Assembly (NCBI GenBank): GCA_964573145.1
Contig: CAZNIM010000019.1
Span: forward strand, 1 to 13,045
Reading direction: 5' to 3'
DNA: 13,045 nucleotides
DNA from: PWPS01 sp964573145
GTDB lineage: Bacteria; Patescibacteriota; Minisyncoccia; Minisyncoccales; PWPS01
Position numbers and translations under genes: made by a program. The notes under the pieces were generated by a model. That model was not told the DNA's origin, did not search any database, and saw only the letters and a list, made by a program, of their open reading frames with translations. Below, in pieces: positions 7,373-13,045 of the stretch (position 1 is the stretch's first letter; every line of letters starts with the position of its first letter).

Positions 7373-7790
7373 TTATATAACCCGAAGGCTTTATCTTTAT
7401 AATCTTGGAAAAATCATCCCCGTGCATCGCTAAATCTCCACTTCCGAAAACGGCTCCGAAAAGAGTGAACCTTACTTCCGGACCGATATCGATATCTTCC
7501 ATCAAAACTCCGTCAGCCAAGTTCTTAACTTTTAACTCTTCTCTTTCTTCTCCATAGCGAGCTAAAATATAACTATTTTCCGAAAAATCAAATTCGATTC
7601 CGTGATGCACTTGTTCCGATATCGACATCTGTTTGGCGTAACGCAAATCATCAACAAGCTCATTCACTTCTCCCGATACACGAAAGCTTCTTTCGTAGGT
7701 CATAAAGACGGCAGCCGAGGCAACAACCAAAGCGAACAAGATGGCAACAGCTACGAGAAGTTCGACAATGGTAAAGCCGTTTTTAATCAT
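7347..7790 (-). CDS. GspH/FimT-like pseudopilin
   Basis: A 147-residue prepilin-like protein with leader MIKNG/FTIVE (Phe +1, Glu +5) and hydrophobic helix to about residue 30. The segment ELVDDLRYAKQMSISEQ (44-60), followed by a beta strand, is the pattern of GspH/FimT pseudopilins. This is the first pilin-like gene after pilC, with which it shares an ATGA overlap. It could be a minor pilin or, less likely, the main fibre subunit; GspH-type similarity and single-copy placement among minor pilins favour the former. Confidence 0.85.
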   Translation of the reverse strand: MIKNGFTIVELLVAVAILFALVVASAAVFMTYERSFRVSGEVNELVDDLRYAKQMSISEQVHHGIEFDFSENSYILARYGEEREELKVKNLADGVLMEDIDIGPEVRFTLFGAVFGSGDLAMHGDDFSKIIKIKPSGYINVERSNVN

Positions 7791-8986
7791 AAAACTTCGA
7801 GTAAAGAGTATATCGGGATAAGCATTGAAAAAGCGAAAAATCCGACCGCTCCTCCGATTAAAATCATTAAGACCGGTTCAATAACCGAAGCTAAATTTTT
7901 AGTCAAGGCAAAAACTTCTTCTTCCATGAAATCAGATACTTCGGAAAGAACTTTGGAAGTTTCTCCCGTTTCTTCTCCGACTTCGATCATTTGAACCATT
8001 AACGAAGAAAAAAGATCGGTGTAAGGGTAAAGGGCGGACGATAGCCGCTCCCCCTCTTTTATCTCTTCAGCCGCCTCTTTAAGAGCGTCCCGAAAATAGA
8101 TATTGGAAACACTGTCGGAAACTATATCCAAACCCCTGACTAAAGAAACTCCCGAAGAAAGTAACGAATTGAGAGTTCTGGAGACGGAAGCCGTGTTCGT
8201 CTTTTTTACCACTGAGGAAAAGAGAGGGGTTCGTAAAAGAAGATAATCCAAAGCTCTCTTCCCTCCCTCGGTTTTTACCGCTTTTTTCAGTATAAAAATG
8301 AGGACCACGATTAGAAAGATCATTAGCAGCCAATTATTACCCAGAAAAGCACCCAGACCGATAAAAAATCTGGTGGTTATCGGTAATTCGGTATTCATCG
8401 ATTCAAAAGTTTGGGCTAGTTGAGGAACTACCAAAACGAGCATCGCTACTCCGACTATCCCCATGGCAAAAACTATTACCGCCGGATATATGAGAGCTCC
8501 TCTCACTTTCGATTTCAGTTCGTATTCTTTTTTTAATTGCTCGGTAAGAATTTCCAAATTTTCTTCCATCTTCCCGGTTTCTTGAGAAAGCTTTATTACG
8601 CTTCGAAACATTTTTGAAAAAATATCCGGATATTTATCCAAAGCTTCGGAAAAAGAGTTTCCTTTCTGGACCTCTTCACGAACATCGATAAGCGCATTTC
8701 TTAAATTTTTATTTTTTGTCTGAACGGCAATAATGCTTAGAGTTCTCGAAAGCGAAAGTCCTCCGGAAAGCATCACTTGTAGATTGCGAGTAAAAAATAT
8801 CTTGTCTTTTAAAGAGACTTTGCTGCCGAAAGAGATTAAGTTTTCGTTTACCTCTTCAGCCTTCAAGAGAAGCAACCCCTCTCTTCGGAGTTTGGAGGCC
8901 AACTCTTTTTTATCCGTAGCGGATATTATGTCGGAAACTTCTCTATTTTTCTCTCTCGCTTTGGCGGTATAATAATATTGTGGCAT
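7787..8986 (-). CDS. pilC: Type IV pilus platform protein PilC
   Basis: A 399-residue integral membrane protein of the GspF/PilC family, normal length. It has an N-terminal MPQYYYTAKA start and two homologous T2SSF domains (about 62-190 and 262-390). Each domain opens with a FTRNL/SRTLNSLL-type helix and contains the family ETG box (136-138 and 339-341, the second as VGEETGETSKVL). Hydrophobic segments are seen at about 167-190, 208-234 and 369-392. It sits in the cytoplasmic membrane, where PilB is thought to rotate it to add pilin subunits. It starts 1 nt after the pilB stop and ends in an ATGA overlap with the first pseudopilin gene. Confidence 0.96.
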   Translation of the reverse strand: MPQYYYTAKAREKNREVSDIISATDKKELASKLRREGLLLLKAEEVNENLISFGSKVSLKDKIFFTRNLQVMLSGGLSLSRTLSIIAVQTKNKNLRNALIDVREEVQKGNSFSEALDKYPDIFSKMFRSVIKLSQETGKMEENLEILTEQLKKEYELKSKVRGALIYPAVIVFAMGIVGVAMLVLVVPQLAQTFESMNTELPITTRFFIGLGAFLGNNWLLMIFLIVVLIFILKKAVKTEGGKRALDYLLLRTPLFSSVVKKTNTASVSRTLNSLLSSGVSLVRGLDIVSDSVSNIYFRDALKEAAEEIKEGERLSSALYPYTDLFSSLMVQMIEVGEETGETSKVLSEVSDFMEEEVFALTKNLASVIEPVLMILIGGAVGFFAFSMLIPIYSLLEVL

Positions 8987-8987
8987 T

Positions 8988-10730
8988 TTACTCGATAAGA
9001 ACTCTTAACACCTCTTCAACCGATGTTATTCCCAAGGCGGCTTTTATAATTCCGTCTTCGACCATGGTGATCATCCCTTCTCTAATCGCCTCTTCTTTTA
9101 TTTCGCTTGAACTGGCCCTGTCTATTATCATCTTCTTTAAATTTTCAGTTATCGTCAGAGCCTCGTAAGCACCTATCCTTCCTCGATATCCGTCGGGGCT
9201 GTCTTCAGTTTCAACCGGTCTGAAAAATTGGATATCTTTGATTCCCTGATTTTCTTCAATTATTTGCATCTCTTTCATAATCGACAACACTCGATCCAGA
9301 TCACAATAATTTTCAAGATCTCTAATCTCTCCGTCCGATAATTGATAAGGTTCTTTCGAAGAATGGAGTTTTCTTAAAAGCCGTTGCGCTATTACCACAT
9401 TAACCGTAGAGGAAACCAGAAAAGGCTCGACTTCCATATCTATCAATCTGGAGGCCGCTCCGGCGGCGTTGGTGGTGTGAAGGGTGGATAGAACCAGATG
9501 ACCGGTCAAAGCGGCGTTGGTAGCCAGTCTGGCGGTCTCGGTGTCTCTTATCTCTCCGACCATCAGCACATCCGGATCTTGTCTAACCAAAGACCGAAGA
9601 CCGCTGGCAAAAGTGAACCCTATCTTCGGCTTAACTTGAGTTTGGTTTATTCTGGGAACCTGGTACTCTATCGGATCCTCCACCGTCGATATGTTGACTT
9701 CGGGAGTGTTTAATTTGTCCAAAATGGAATACAAAGTAGTCGTTTTACCCGAACCGGTCGGTCCGGTAACCAAAATCATTCCCGATCGCTTTCTGAGACT
9801 CTCTCTTACTCTTTCAAGAGTAACTCCTCGCATACCGGTTTCTTCAAGTTCGAAAGTCTCGGCACTTTCCGGTAAAAGGCGCATAACCACTTTTTCTCCA
9901 CCGGAAACGGGTAAAACCGAAACTCTTAAAGAATATTTATAATCCTTGTTCTCAACTTTAAATCTTCCGTCTTGTGGAAGTCTGTGTTCATCAAGCTTCA
10001 AATTGGATAAAACCTTTATCCTGGCAACCACTCCGGAAGCGACTTCTATCGGAAGATTCATCGCATCTCTTAAAATTCCGTCGATTCTGTATCTGACTAT
10101 AAGCTCCTCATCCTGTGGCTCTATATGTATGTCGGAAGCTCTTTGCAATATGGCGTGCTTTATCAGAATGTCGACTATCTTTACGACCGGCAATTCTTTA
10201 GCCGTCTCTTCCAAATTTTCATCGTCATCTCCGGTTTCTTCTATTACTCTGACCCCTTCTTCATTGAGATCTATGGCTCTACTGATTTCGGTTTCCAGAT
10301 TATCTTCATACTGATCAAGAACATTTTTCACACTTTTGGGCGTAGTCAATCGCGGTAAAACATTCAAACCGGTCGACTTTTTAATCGTTTCGATAACTTC
10401 CAATTCTTCGGGGTCCGTCATCGCCACCTGTAATTTATCTCCCTCTTTTGAAAAGGGAACAACCTTGTTAGCTCTGGCAAAGTTTTCAGAAACTATGGTC
10501 AAAAGATCGGAGGGAATTTTTACTTTTTCCAAGTCTATAAACGGAATTCCGAGAATATGAGCCTTTATTCTGGTCAATCTTTCTTCATCCAAAATTTCTT
10601 CAGAAATCAAAAGATCCCCGATTTCAATTCGGTTTTCTTCCGCTTTTTTTTCAATCCTTTTAAAGCCCTCCTCGGTAATCAGGTCAAGATCAACAAGAAA
10701 TGACCTTAACTTTTCTTTTTCTATTTTCAT
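8988..10730 (-). CDS. pilB: Type IV pilus assembly ATPase PilB
   Basis: A 580-residue cytoplasmic AAA-like secretion ATPase of the PilB/GspE family. An N-terminal MshEN-type region (about 1-140, with the SEEILDEERL and GIPFIDLEKV patterns) precedes the ATPase core. Motifs in order: RASDIHIEP (197-205), Walker A GPTGSGKT (323-330), Asp box STVEDPIEYQ (348-357), Walker B region DPDVLMVGEIRD (385-396) and His box TGHLVLSTLHTTNA (409-422). All catalytic elements are intact. The two CxxC pairs that bind zinc in many homologues, after QRLLRK and before GYRGRIG, are absent; the only cysteine is C476. PilB rather than PilT is favoured by length and N-domain. It heads the operon, with a candidate promoter and a very short leader. 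Confidence 0.96.
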   Translation of the reverse strand: MKIEKEKLRSFLVDLDLITEEGFKRIEKKAEENRIEIGDLLISEEILDEERLTRIKAHILGIPFIDLEKVKIPSDLLTIVSENFARANKVVPFSKEGDKLQVAMTDPEELEVIETIKKSTGLNVLPRLTTPKSVKNVLDQYEDNLETEISRAIDLNEEGVRVIEETGDDDENLEETAKELPVVKIVDILIKHAILQRASDIHIEPQDEELIVRYRIDGILRDAMNLPIEVASGVVARIKVLSNLKLDEHRLPQDGRFKVENKDYKYSLRVSVLPVSGGEKVVMRLLPESAETFELEETGMRGVTLERVRESLRKRSGMILVTGPTGSGKTTTLYSILDKLNTPEVNISTVEDPIEYQVPRINQTQVKPKIGFTFASGLRSLVRQDPDVLMVGEIRDTETARLATNAALTGHLVLSTLHTTNAAGAASRLIDMEVEPFLVSSTVNVVIAQRLLRKLHSSKEPYQLSDGEIRDLENYCDLDRVLSIMKEMQIIEENQGIKDIQFFRPVETEDSPDGYRGRIGAYEALTITENLKKMIIDRASSSEIKEEAIREGMITMVEDGIIKAALGITSVEEVLRVLIE

Positions 10731-10742
10731 AGCTCTTTTTGA

Positions 10743-10748
10743 ATTTTA
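10743..10748 (-). promoter_or_regulatory. Candidate -10 element of the pilus operon
   Basis: TAAAAT lies 12 nt before the pilB ATG on the minus strand, in the only sizeable gap ahead of the operon (10731-10790). No good -35 is visible; the upstream sequence is a T-rich run. If real, transcription would start about 6 nt before the ATG, leaving almost no leader. Only AAGAG is visible as a weak, too-close Shine-Dalgarno match. Confidence 0.35.
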
Positions 10749-10782
10749 CTACAATATTCAAAAAAATAAAAACGGGAACAAA

Positions 10783-10810
10783 TAAAAAAACCGGGCTTAA
10801 AAAAGCCCGG
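10783..10810 (-). terminator. Intrinsic terminator behind the 101-residue secreted protein
   Basis: An 8-bp perfect GC-rich stem (10791-10798 with 10803-10810, CCGGGCTT/AAGCCCGG) closes a 4-nt loop. Read on the minus strand it is followed by seven T residues, and further T-rich sequence continues. It ends the 101-residue gene's message and insulates the pilus operon. The plus strand also carries a T run after the hairpin, so it may work in both directions, though no plus-strand gene is present. Confidence 0.88.
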
Positions 10811-10825
10811 CTCTTTTTTTTATTT

Positions 10826-11131
10826 TTAAAAAGGCGGTCCTCTGGGTCGATTGGTGTTTTTATTCTCCGCCTTCGAGTAATTTTTATTTAATAGAACTTT
10901 TTGAGATGAAAAAAGAGGTCTTTCACCTTCCGCACTCTCGGTTACCGCACTGCTATCTTCCTCCCTTTCGTTTCTCGATTCTCTCCAAGAAAAATTATTG
11001 AAACCGATATTGCTGTGAGAGAAGAGTTTGACTTGCTCTTTTCGACTTGAATCAATAACACCGGAGGCTTGTCCGGGAAGCAATCCGAAAGATAGAGCCG
11101 ATACCAATAATATCGCTGCAAATTTTTTCAT
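10826..11131 (-). CDS. Small secreted protein of unknown function
   Basis: A 101-residue protein I do not recognise. The chosen start is the ATG at 11131, preceded by a strong Shine-Dalgarno AGGAGG 7 nt upstream. An in-frame ATG at 11158 would lie at or upstream of the predicted transcription start and is rejected. Residues 1-22 are a clear signal peptide (MKKF, hydrophobic core, cleavage after GQA). The mature part of about 79 residues is hydrophilic, rich in Ser, Glu, Arg and Asn, lacks cysteine and looks largely disordered, ending in RPRGPPF. It has its own promoter and terminator, so it is monocistronic, and it sits directly upstream of the pilus operon. A link to the pilus is only positional. 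Confidence 0.7.
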   Translation of the reverse strand: MKKFAAILLVSALSFGLLPGQASGVIDSSRKEQVKLFSHSNIGFNNFSWRESRNEREEDSSAVTESAEGERPLFSSQKVLLNKNYSKAENKNTNRPRGPPF

Positions 11132-11160
11132 AAATATCCTCCTTTTTTCATTGGACATTC

Positions 11161-11190
11161 AGGATAACAAAAGAAAGGAGAGGTTGTCAA
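11161..11190 (-). promoter_or_regulatory. Promoter of the 101-residue secreted protein
   Basis: A perfect -35 TTGACA (11185-11190) is followed after 18 nt by TATCCT (11161-11166, 4 of 6 matches) on the minus strand. Transcription would begin near 11154, leaving a leader of about 23 nt that contains the AGGAGG ribosome-binding site. The -35 box directly abuts the T tract of the terminator of the gene before it. Confidence 0.6.
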
Positions 11191-11217
11191 AAAACAAAAA
11201 CCCGACCGGTGGTCGAG
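11189..11217 (-). terminator. Intrinsic terminator behind the 52-residue membrane protein
   Basis: On the minus strand CTCGACC pairs with GGTCGGG (7 bp, one G-T pair, 3-nt loop; 11201-11217), followed by TTTTTGTTTTTT. It lies 16 nt behind the stop of the small membrane protein gene, which supports that gene as a real transcription unit. Confidence 0.82.
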
Positions 11218-11233
11218 CTTTTGATCATTTTTA

Positions 11234-11392
11234 TTACAACACTTCAAAATAATTCAACAGGACCCAAATAAGAGCCGAAGCAACTACCATCCCGGCTATA
11301 AAACCGGAAAGAGAAGAGGCTATAAGGGTTCCCAGTCGAAATTTATAGCTTTTTTCTTCTTCGGAAACGAAATCCTTAATGACTTTATTCAT
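11234..11392 (-). CDS. 52-residue single-span membrane protein
   Basis: A short open frame from ATG 11392 to TAA 11234 encodes 52 residues: a charged N-terminal part (1-19, MNKVIKDFVSEEEKSYKF), then a hydrophobic segment from about 20 to 49 with Gly30-x3-Gly34 and several small residues of the kind that pack helices together. I do not recognise a family. Support for it being real: a promoter with an extended -10 just upstream, an intrinsic terminator just downstream, a membrane-protein composition, and no competing gene in the interval. There is no obvious Shine-Dalgarno sequence (GTTAAAAAATG). It lies between dps and the small secreted protein gene. Confidence 0.62.
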   Translation of the reverse strand: MNKVIKDFVSEEEKSYKFRLGTLIASSLSGFIAGMVVASALIWVLLNYFEVL

Positions 11393-11426
11393 TTTTTAAC
11401 TCATTGTGCTTTTGCGACTTTAGCGC

Positions 11427-11435
11427 ATTATAGCA
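11427..11435 (-). promoter_or_regulatory. Extended -10 promoter of the 52-residue membrane protein
   Basis: TGCTATAAT on the minus strand is a consensus TATAAT with the TGn extension, which can act without a good -35. None is seen, and the -35 position falls at the base of the dps terminator. Transcription would start near 11420, about 28 nt before the ATG. Confidence 0.6.
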
Positions 11436-11438
11436 CAT

Positions 11439-11472
11439 AAAAAATAAAAAACCCTCACCGTAAAAGCGAGGG
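11439..11472 (-). terminator. Intrinsic terminator of dps
   Basis: On the minus strand CCCTCGC pairs with GTGAGGG (7 bp with one G-T, 7-nt loop; 11452-11472), followed by TTTTTTATTTTTT. It begins 22 nt behind the dps stop codon. A shorter T run on the plus-strand side is also present. Confidence 0.85.
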
Positions 11473-11493
11473 CTTTTTCCATACTATGACAAA

Positions 11494-11928
11494 TTAAGCT
11501 AACATCGATCGCAAAAACCAGAGATGTTTACTGTATCCGGCTACGTGATCTTCCATTTCGGCAACCACTTCGAAGTCACCGTCGTCATCGGCTTCTTCTC
11601 TTATTTCGGTTGCCAGCTTTTTCATCTTTTTCAAGTCTTCTTCAACTATCTTTAAAACTTCTTCGCAACCGAAGCTTTTTGCCGAAAGTTCTTCAATTAC
11701 CGAATTTTCCACGTAATCTTCCATTTTAACCAAAGGCATCTCTTTTTTCATCTTCATCATTTCGGCGACTACATCCATTTTTTCAAAAAAATCATCGTAC
11801 AAGCTTTCTGTGAACTCATGAACCGGAACGAACTCCTTTCCTTCAACATTCCAGTGTAAGTTGTGTAGTTTGGCATTGATAACCGCCAGACTGGACAAGT
11901 ATTTTTGCATCTTGTTGTATTTTTTCAT
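11494..11928 (-). CDS. dps: Dps-type mini-ferritin
   Basis: A 144-residue four-helix ferritin-like protein of the Dps family, which oxidises and stores iron in a 12-subunit shell and protects DNA from peroxide. The inter-subunit ferroxidase ligands are all visible with the canonical spacing: His25 (in LHNLHWNVEG), His37, Asp52 and Glu56. The spacing matches E. coli Dps His51, His63, Asp78 and Glu82. It is slightly shorter than many Dps proteins. The N-terminus is only a few Lys-containing residues (MKKYNKMQK), so DNA binding by a long tail is unlikely. It is a single-gene unit with its own terminator; a candidate -10 (TATAAC, 11940-11945) lies 11 nt before the ATG, and no Shine-Dalgarno sequence is clear. 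Confidence 0.93.
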   Translation of the reverse strand: MKKYNKMQKYLSSLAVINAKLHNLHWNVEGKEFVPVHEFTESLYDDFFEKMDVVAEMMKMKKEMPLVKMEDYVENSVIEELSAKSFGCEEVLKIVEEDLKKMKKLATEIREEADDDGDFEVVAEMEDHVAGYSKHLWFLRSMLA

Positions 11929-11939
11929 AACTTTAATAG

Positions 11940-11945
11940 GTTATA
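11940..11945 (-). promoter_or_regulatory. Candidate -10 element of dps
   Basis: TATAAC on the minus strand, 11 nt before the dps ATG, is 5 of 6 to consensus. The -35 region is only TTATTA-like. The predicted leader is about 5 nt. The surrounding 92-nt gap is very AT-rich, so the match is not strong. Confidence 0.35.
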
Positions 11946-12005
11946 ACTTTTAATCCGATTAATAATAATGATTTTTATTAACCATTAAAAGAATAACAAA
12001 TTGAA

Positions 12006-12028
12006 GAAAAAAATCAAGCCCTATCTTG
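12006..12028 (-). terminator. Weak candidate terminator of the dehydrogenase gene
   Basis: On the minus strand CAAG/CTTG forms a 4-bp stem (12015-12028) overlapping the stop codon, followed by an A-T-rich run with seven consecutive T residues. The stem is short, so termination may be inefficient. Confidence 0.35.
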
Positions 12029-12758
12029 CGGTCCAACCTCCATCTACGTAAATCACCTCTCCGGTAACATATTTTGATTCGTCCGATGCCAGGTAAACTG
12101 CAGCGTAAGCTATATCCTCAACCTCTCCCACGTGCCCTTTCGGGGTTGATCCCTCTATAAAGCTCCTGAAGCCTTCATCTTCAAGAATTCCTTCGGTCAT
12201 CTTGGTTTTTATAAATCCGGGAGCTACGGCATTGACCCTTATTCCGGTTTTAGCCAGATCAAGAGCTCCGGCGTGAGTGAGTTGGACGACACCTCCTTTG
12301 GAAGCGCAATAAGAAAGAGCATTATTCATTCCGACTTTCCCGAGAATGGAGCTCATATTTATTATCGATCCGTCAATATCCATCTCATTCATTGCTTTGG
12401 CCGCTTCTCTCATTCCGTACATCGTTCCCGATAAGTTAACTCCGATTATTCTCTTCCAATTTTCATCGGTTACGTTTAGAACACCTTGCTCATCCCCTAT
12501 GCCGGCATTATTAACCATAACGTCGAGCTTGCCGAACTTCTCAACCGTTTCCGATACCAGCCTTGAAACTTCTTCTGAAGAAGAGACATCGCACTTCATG
12601 TAGATTCCGTTTTCTCCGTAATTATCGGTGAAAGAACCGTCTTCGGATATGTCCGAAAAGACAACCTTGGCACCTTCATCTAAAAATTTTTCTCCTATTT
12701 TTTTACCTATTCCGGAAGCTCCTCCGGTAACTATGGCCACTTTGTTTTCAAGTCGCAT
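12021..12758 (-). CDS. Classical short-chain dehydrogenase/reductase
   Basis: A 245-residue soluble oxidoreductase of the classical SDR family, full length. The nucleotide-binding TGGASGIG (11-18) and NNAG (83-86) motifs are present, as is the complete catalytic tetrad: Asn109, Ser137, Tyr150 and Lys154 (in YCASK). Asp36 at the end of the second strand suggests a preference for NAD(H) over NADP(H). The C-terminal VTGEVIYVDGGW block is typical of FabG-like and sugar/alcohol dehydrogenases. The substrate cannot be read from the sequence, and no fatty-acid or sugar genes are next to it, so I give no symbol. It is preceded by a candidate extended -10 promoter and appears to be its own unit. Confidence 0.93.
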   Translation of the reverse strand: MRLENKVAIVTGGASGIGKKIGEKFLDEGAKVVFSDISEDGSFTDNYGENGIYMKCDVSSSEEVSRLVSETVEKFGKLDVMVNNAGIGDEQGVLNVTDENWKRIIGVNLSGTMYGMREAAKAMNEMDIDGSIINMSSILGKVGMNNALSYCASKGGVVQLTHAGALDLAKTGIRVNAVAPGFIKTKMTEGILEDEGFRSFIEGSTPKGHVGEVEDIAYAAVYLASDESKYVTGEVIYVDGGWTAR

Positions 12759-12793
12759 ATTTTTATTTTTTTAAACTAATAATTGCTAATTAA

Positions 12794-12802
12794 ATTTTAA
12801 CA
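12794..12802 (-). promoter_or_regulatory. Candidate extended -10 promoter of the dehydrogenase gene
   Basis: TGTTAAAAT on the minus strand combines the TGn extension with a 5-of-6 -10 box. No good -35 is seen. Transcription would start near 12787, giving a leader of about 28 nt before the ATG at 12758, without a Shine-Dalgarno sequence. The arrangement resembles the one before the 52-residue membrane protein gene. Confidence 0.4.
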
Positions 12803-12866
12803 TAATCCGGAAAAATAAAAAACAAAACGGCTTTCGAGGTCGAATTTTCAATAACGGTAAATATTT

Positions 12867-13045
12867 TTAGAGTATGAAATTCAAGAAAAGCCCCAATATT
12901 ATTATTCCCAAAGACAAAACTCCTCCGTAATAAACCAGGAGTCTTTTCTTCATTGCTTGCTTTAAAAGAATAAATTGAGGTAAAGAAAGGGCGGCGACCG
13001 ACATCATAAAAGCTACTGCCGTCCCTATCGGTAAGCCTTTGCTTA
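12867..13045 (-). CDS. C-terminal end of a PF03773 (ArsP/YraQ-type) permease, partial
   Basis: The last 58 residues of a membrane protein run in from the right edge of the window and end at TAA (12867-12869). The visible part begins SKGLPIGTAVAFMMSVAALS, then LPQ and a Lys/Arg-containing loop, then a final hydrophobic helix ending NFIL. The G-x-P-x-G-T-A-x-AF-MM-x-VAALSLP signature is that of the C-terminal half of the PF03773 permease family, whose members include the organoarsenical exporter ArsP and uncharacterised YraQ-like proteins. Substrate is unknown. The 5' part is outside the window. No clear terminator is seen before the dehydrogenase gene. Confidence 0.72.
   Translation of the reverse strand, partial: SKGLPIGTAVAFMMSVAALSLPQFILLKQAMKKRLLVYYGGVLSLGIIILGLFLNFIL

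Noticed and set aside
7602..7994. A 130-residue open frame on the plus strand
   Set aside because: It is antisense to the GspH-like pseudopilin and pilC, both well supported, and has no recognisable domain or ribosome-binding site.
8079..8333. An 84-residue open frame on the minus strand
   Set aside because: It is out of frame inside pilC, and the pilC frame carries the conserved family residues.
9946..10314. A 122-residue Ser-rich open frame on the plus strand
   Set aside because: It is the reverse-strand shadow of conserved pilB sequence.
11132..11158. A longer N-terminus (9 more residues) for the 101-residue secreted protein
   Set aside because: The upstream ATG is at or before the predicted transcription start, has no ribosome-binding site, and would place charged residues in front of a proper signal peptide.
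12833..12844. Inverted repeat TTCGA-GG-TCGAA between the permease and the dehydrogenase gene
   Set aside because: A 2-nt loop cannot form a stable terminator hairpin, and a single short palindrome is not enough to call an operator.
1..13045. Recoded TGA (code 25, as in Gracilibacteria/SR1)
   Set aside because: TGA serves as the normal stop at several ATGA junctions and at the end of the FN3 protein, and no gene needs read-through.
1..13045. CRISPR arrays, tRNA/rRNA genes, insertion sequences or prophage
   Set aside because: No regularly spaced repeats, no cloverleaf-like stretches, no transposase or integrase motifs and no terminal inverted repeats were found; intergenic space is too short for most of these.

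Overview
The window is a compact, moderately AT-rich bacterial stretch in which every gene I can support lies on the minus strand, so transcription runs from right to left. Standard stops (including TGA) are used. The gene content suggests a member of the Patescibacteria (Candidate Phyla Radiation) or another small monoderm bacterium. The grounds are a type IV pilus (T4P) inner-membrane machine with no secretin (PilQ) or PilP, tightly packed genes with 4-nt ATGA overlaps, a PilX-type tip pilin with a large external domain, and many short secreted or membrane proteins of unknown function. This placement is an inference from style, not a proven taxonomy.

Layout from right to left (the direction of transcription): 13045-12867 is the C-terminal end of a PF03773/ArsP-YraQ-type permease, cut by the window edge. 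12758-12021 is a classical short-chain dehydrogenase. 11928-11494 is a Dps mini-ferritin with its own hairpin terminator. 11392-11234 is a 52-residue single-span membrane protein. 11131-10826 is a 101-residue secreted protein of unknown function. The last three genes each end in a recognisable terminator, and the promoter of the next gene sits directly behind it.

The main feature is the T4P operon from 10730 to about 1297: pilB (assembly ATPase), pilC (platform), three class III prepilin-like proteins (GspH-, GspI/PilV- and PilW/GspJ-like), a PilX/GspK-like tip pilin with a Cys-rich external domain, pilM, pilN, pilO, a highly acidic single-span protein in the slot where pilP usually sits, and a CmpB-family (PF06541) multi-span membrane protein. 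Most junctions overlap, which implies translational coupling and a fixed subunit ratio. No retraction ATPase (pilT), prepilin peptidase (pilD), secretin or clear major pilin is present, so those must be elsewhere or absent.

Behind the operon, 1257-7 encodes a secreted protein with a short helical stalk, two tandem fibronectin-III-like modules and a beta-rich C-terminal domain. It probably has its own promoter but could also be reached by read-through. Together with the Cys-rich tip pilin it makes a plausible attachment apparatus, though this functional link is a hypothesis from gene order. No RNA genes, CRISPR arrays, insertion sequences or prophage genes were seen.
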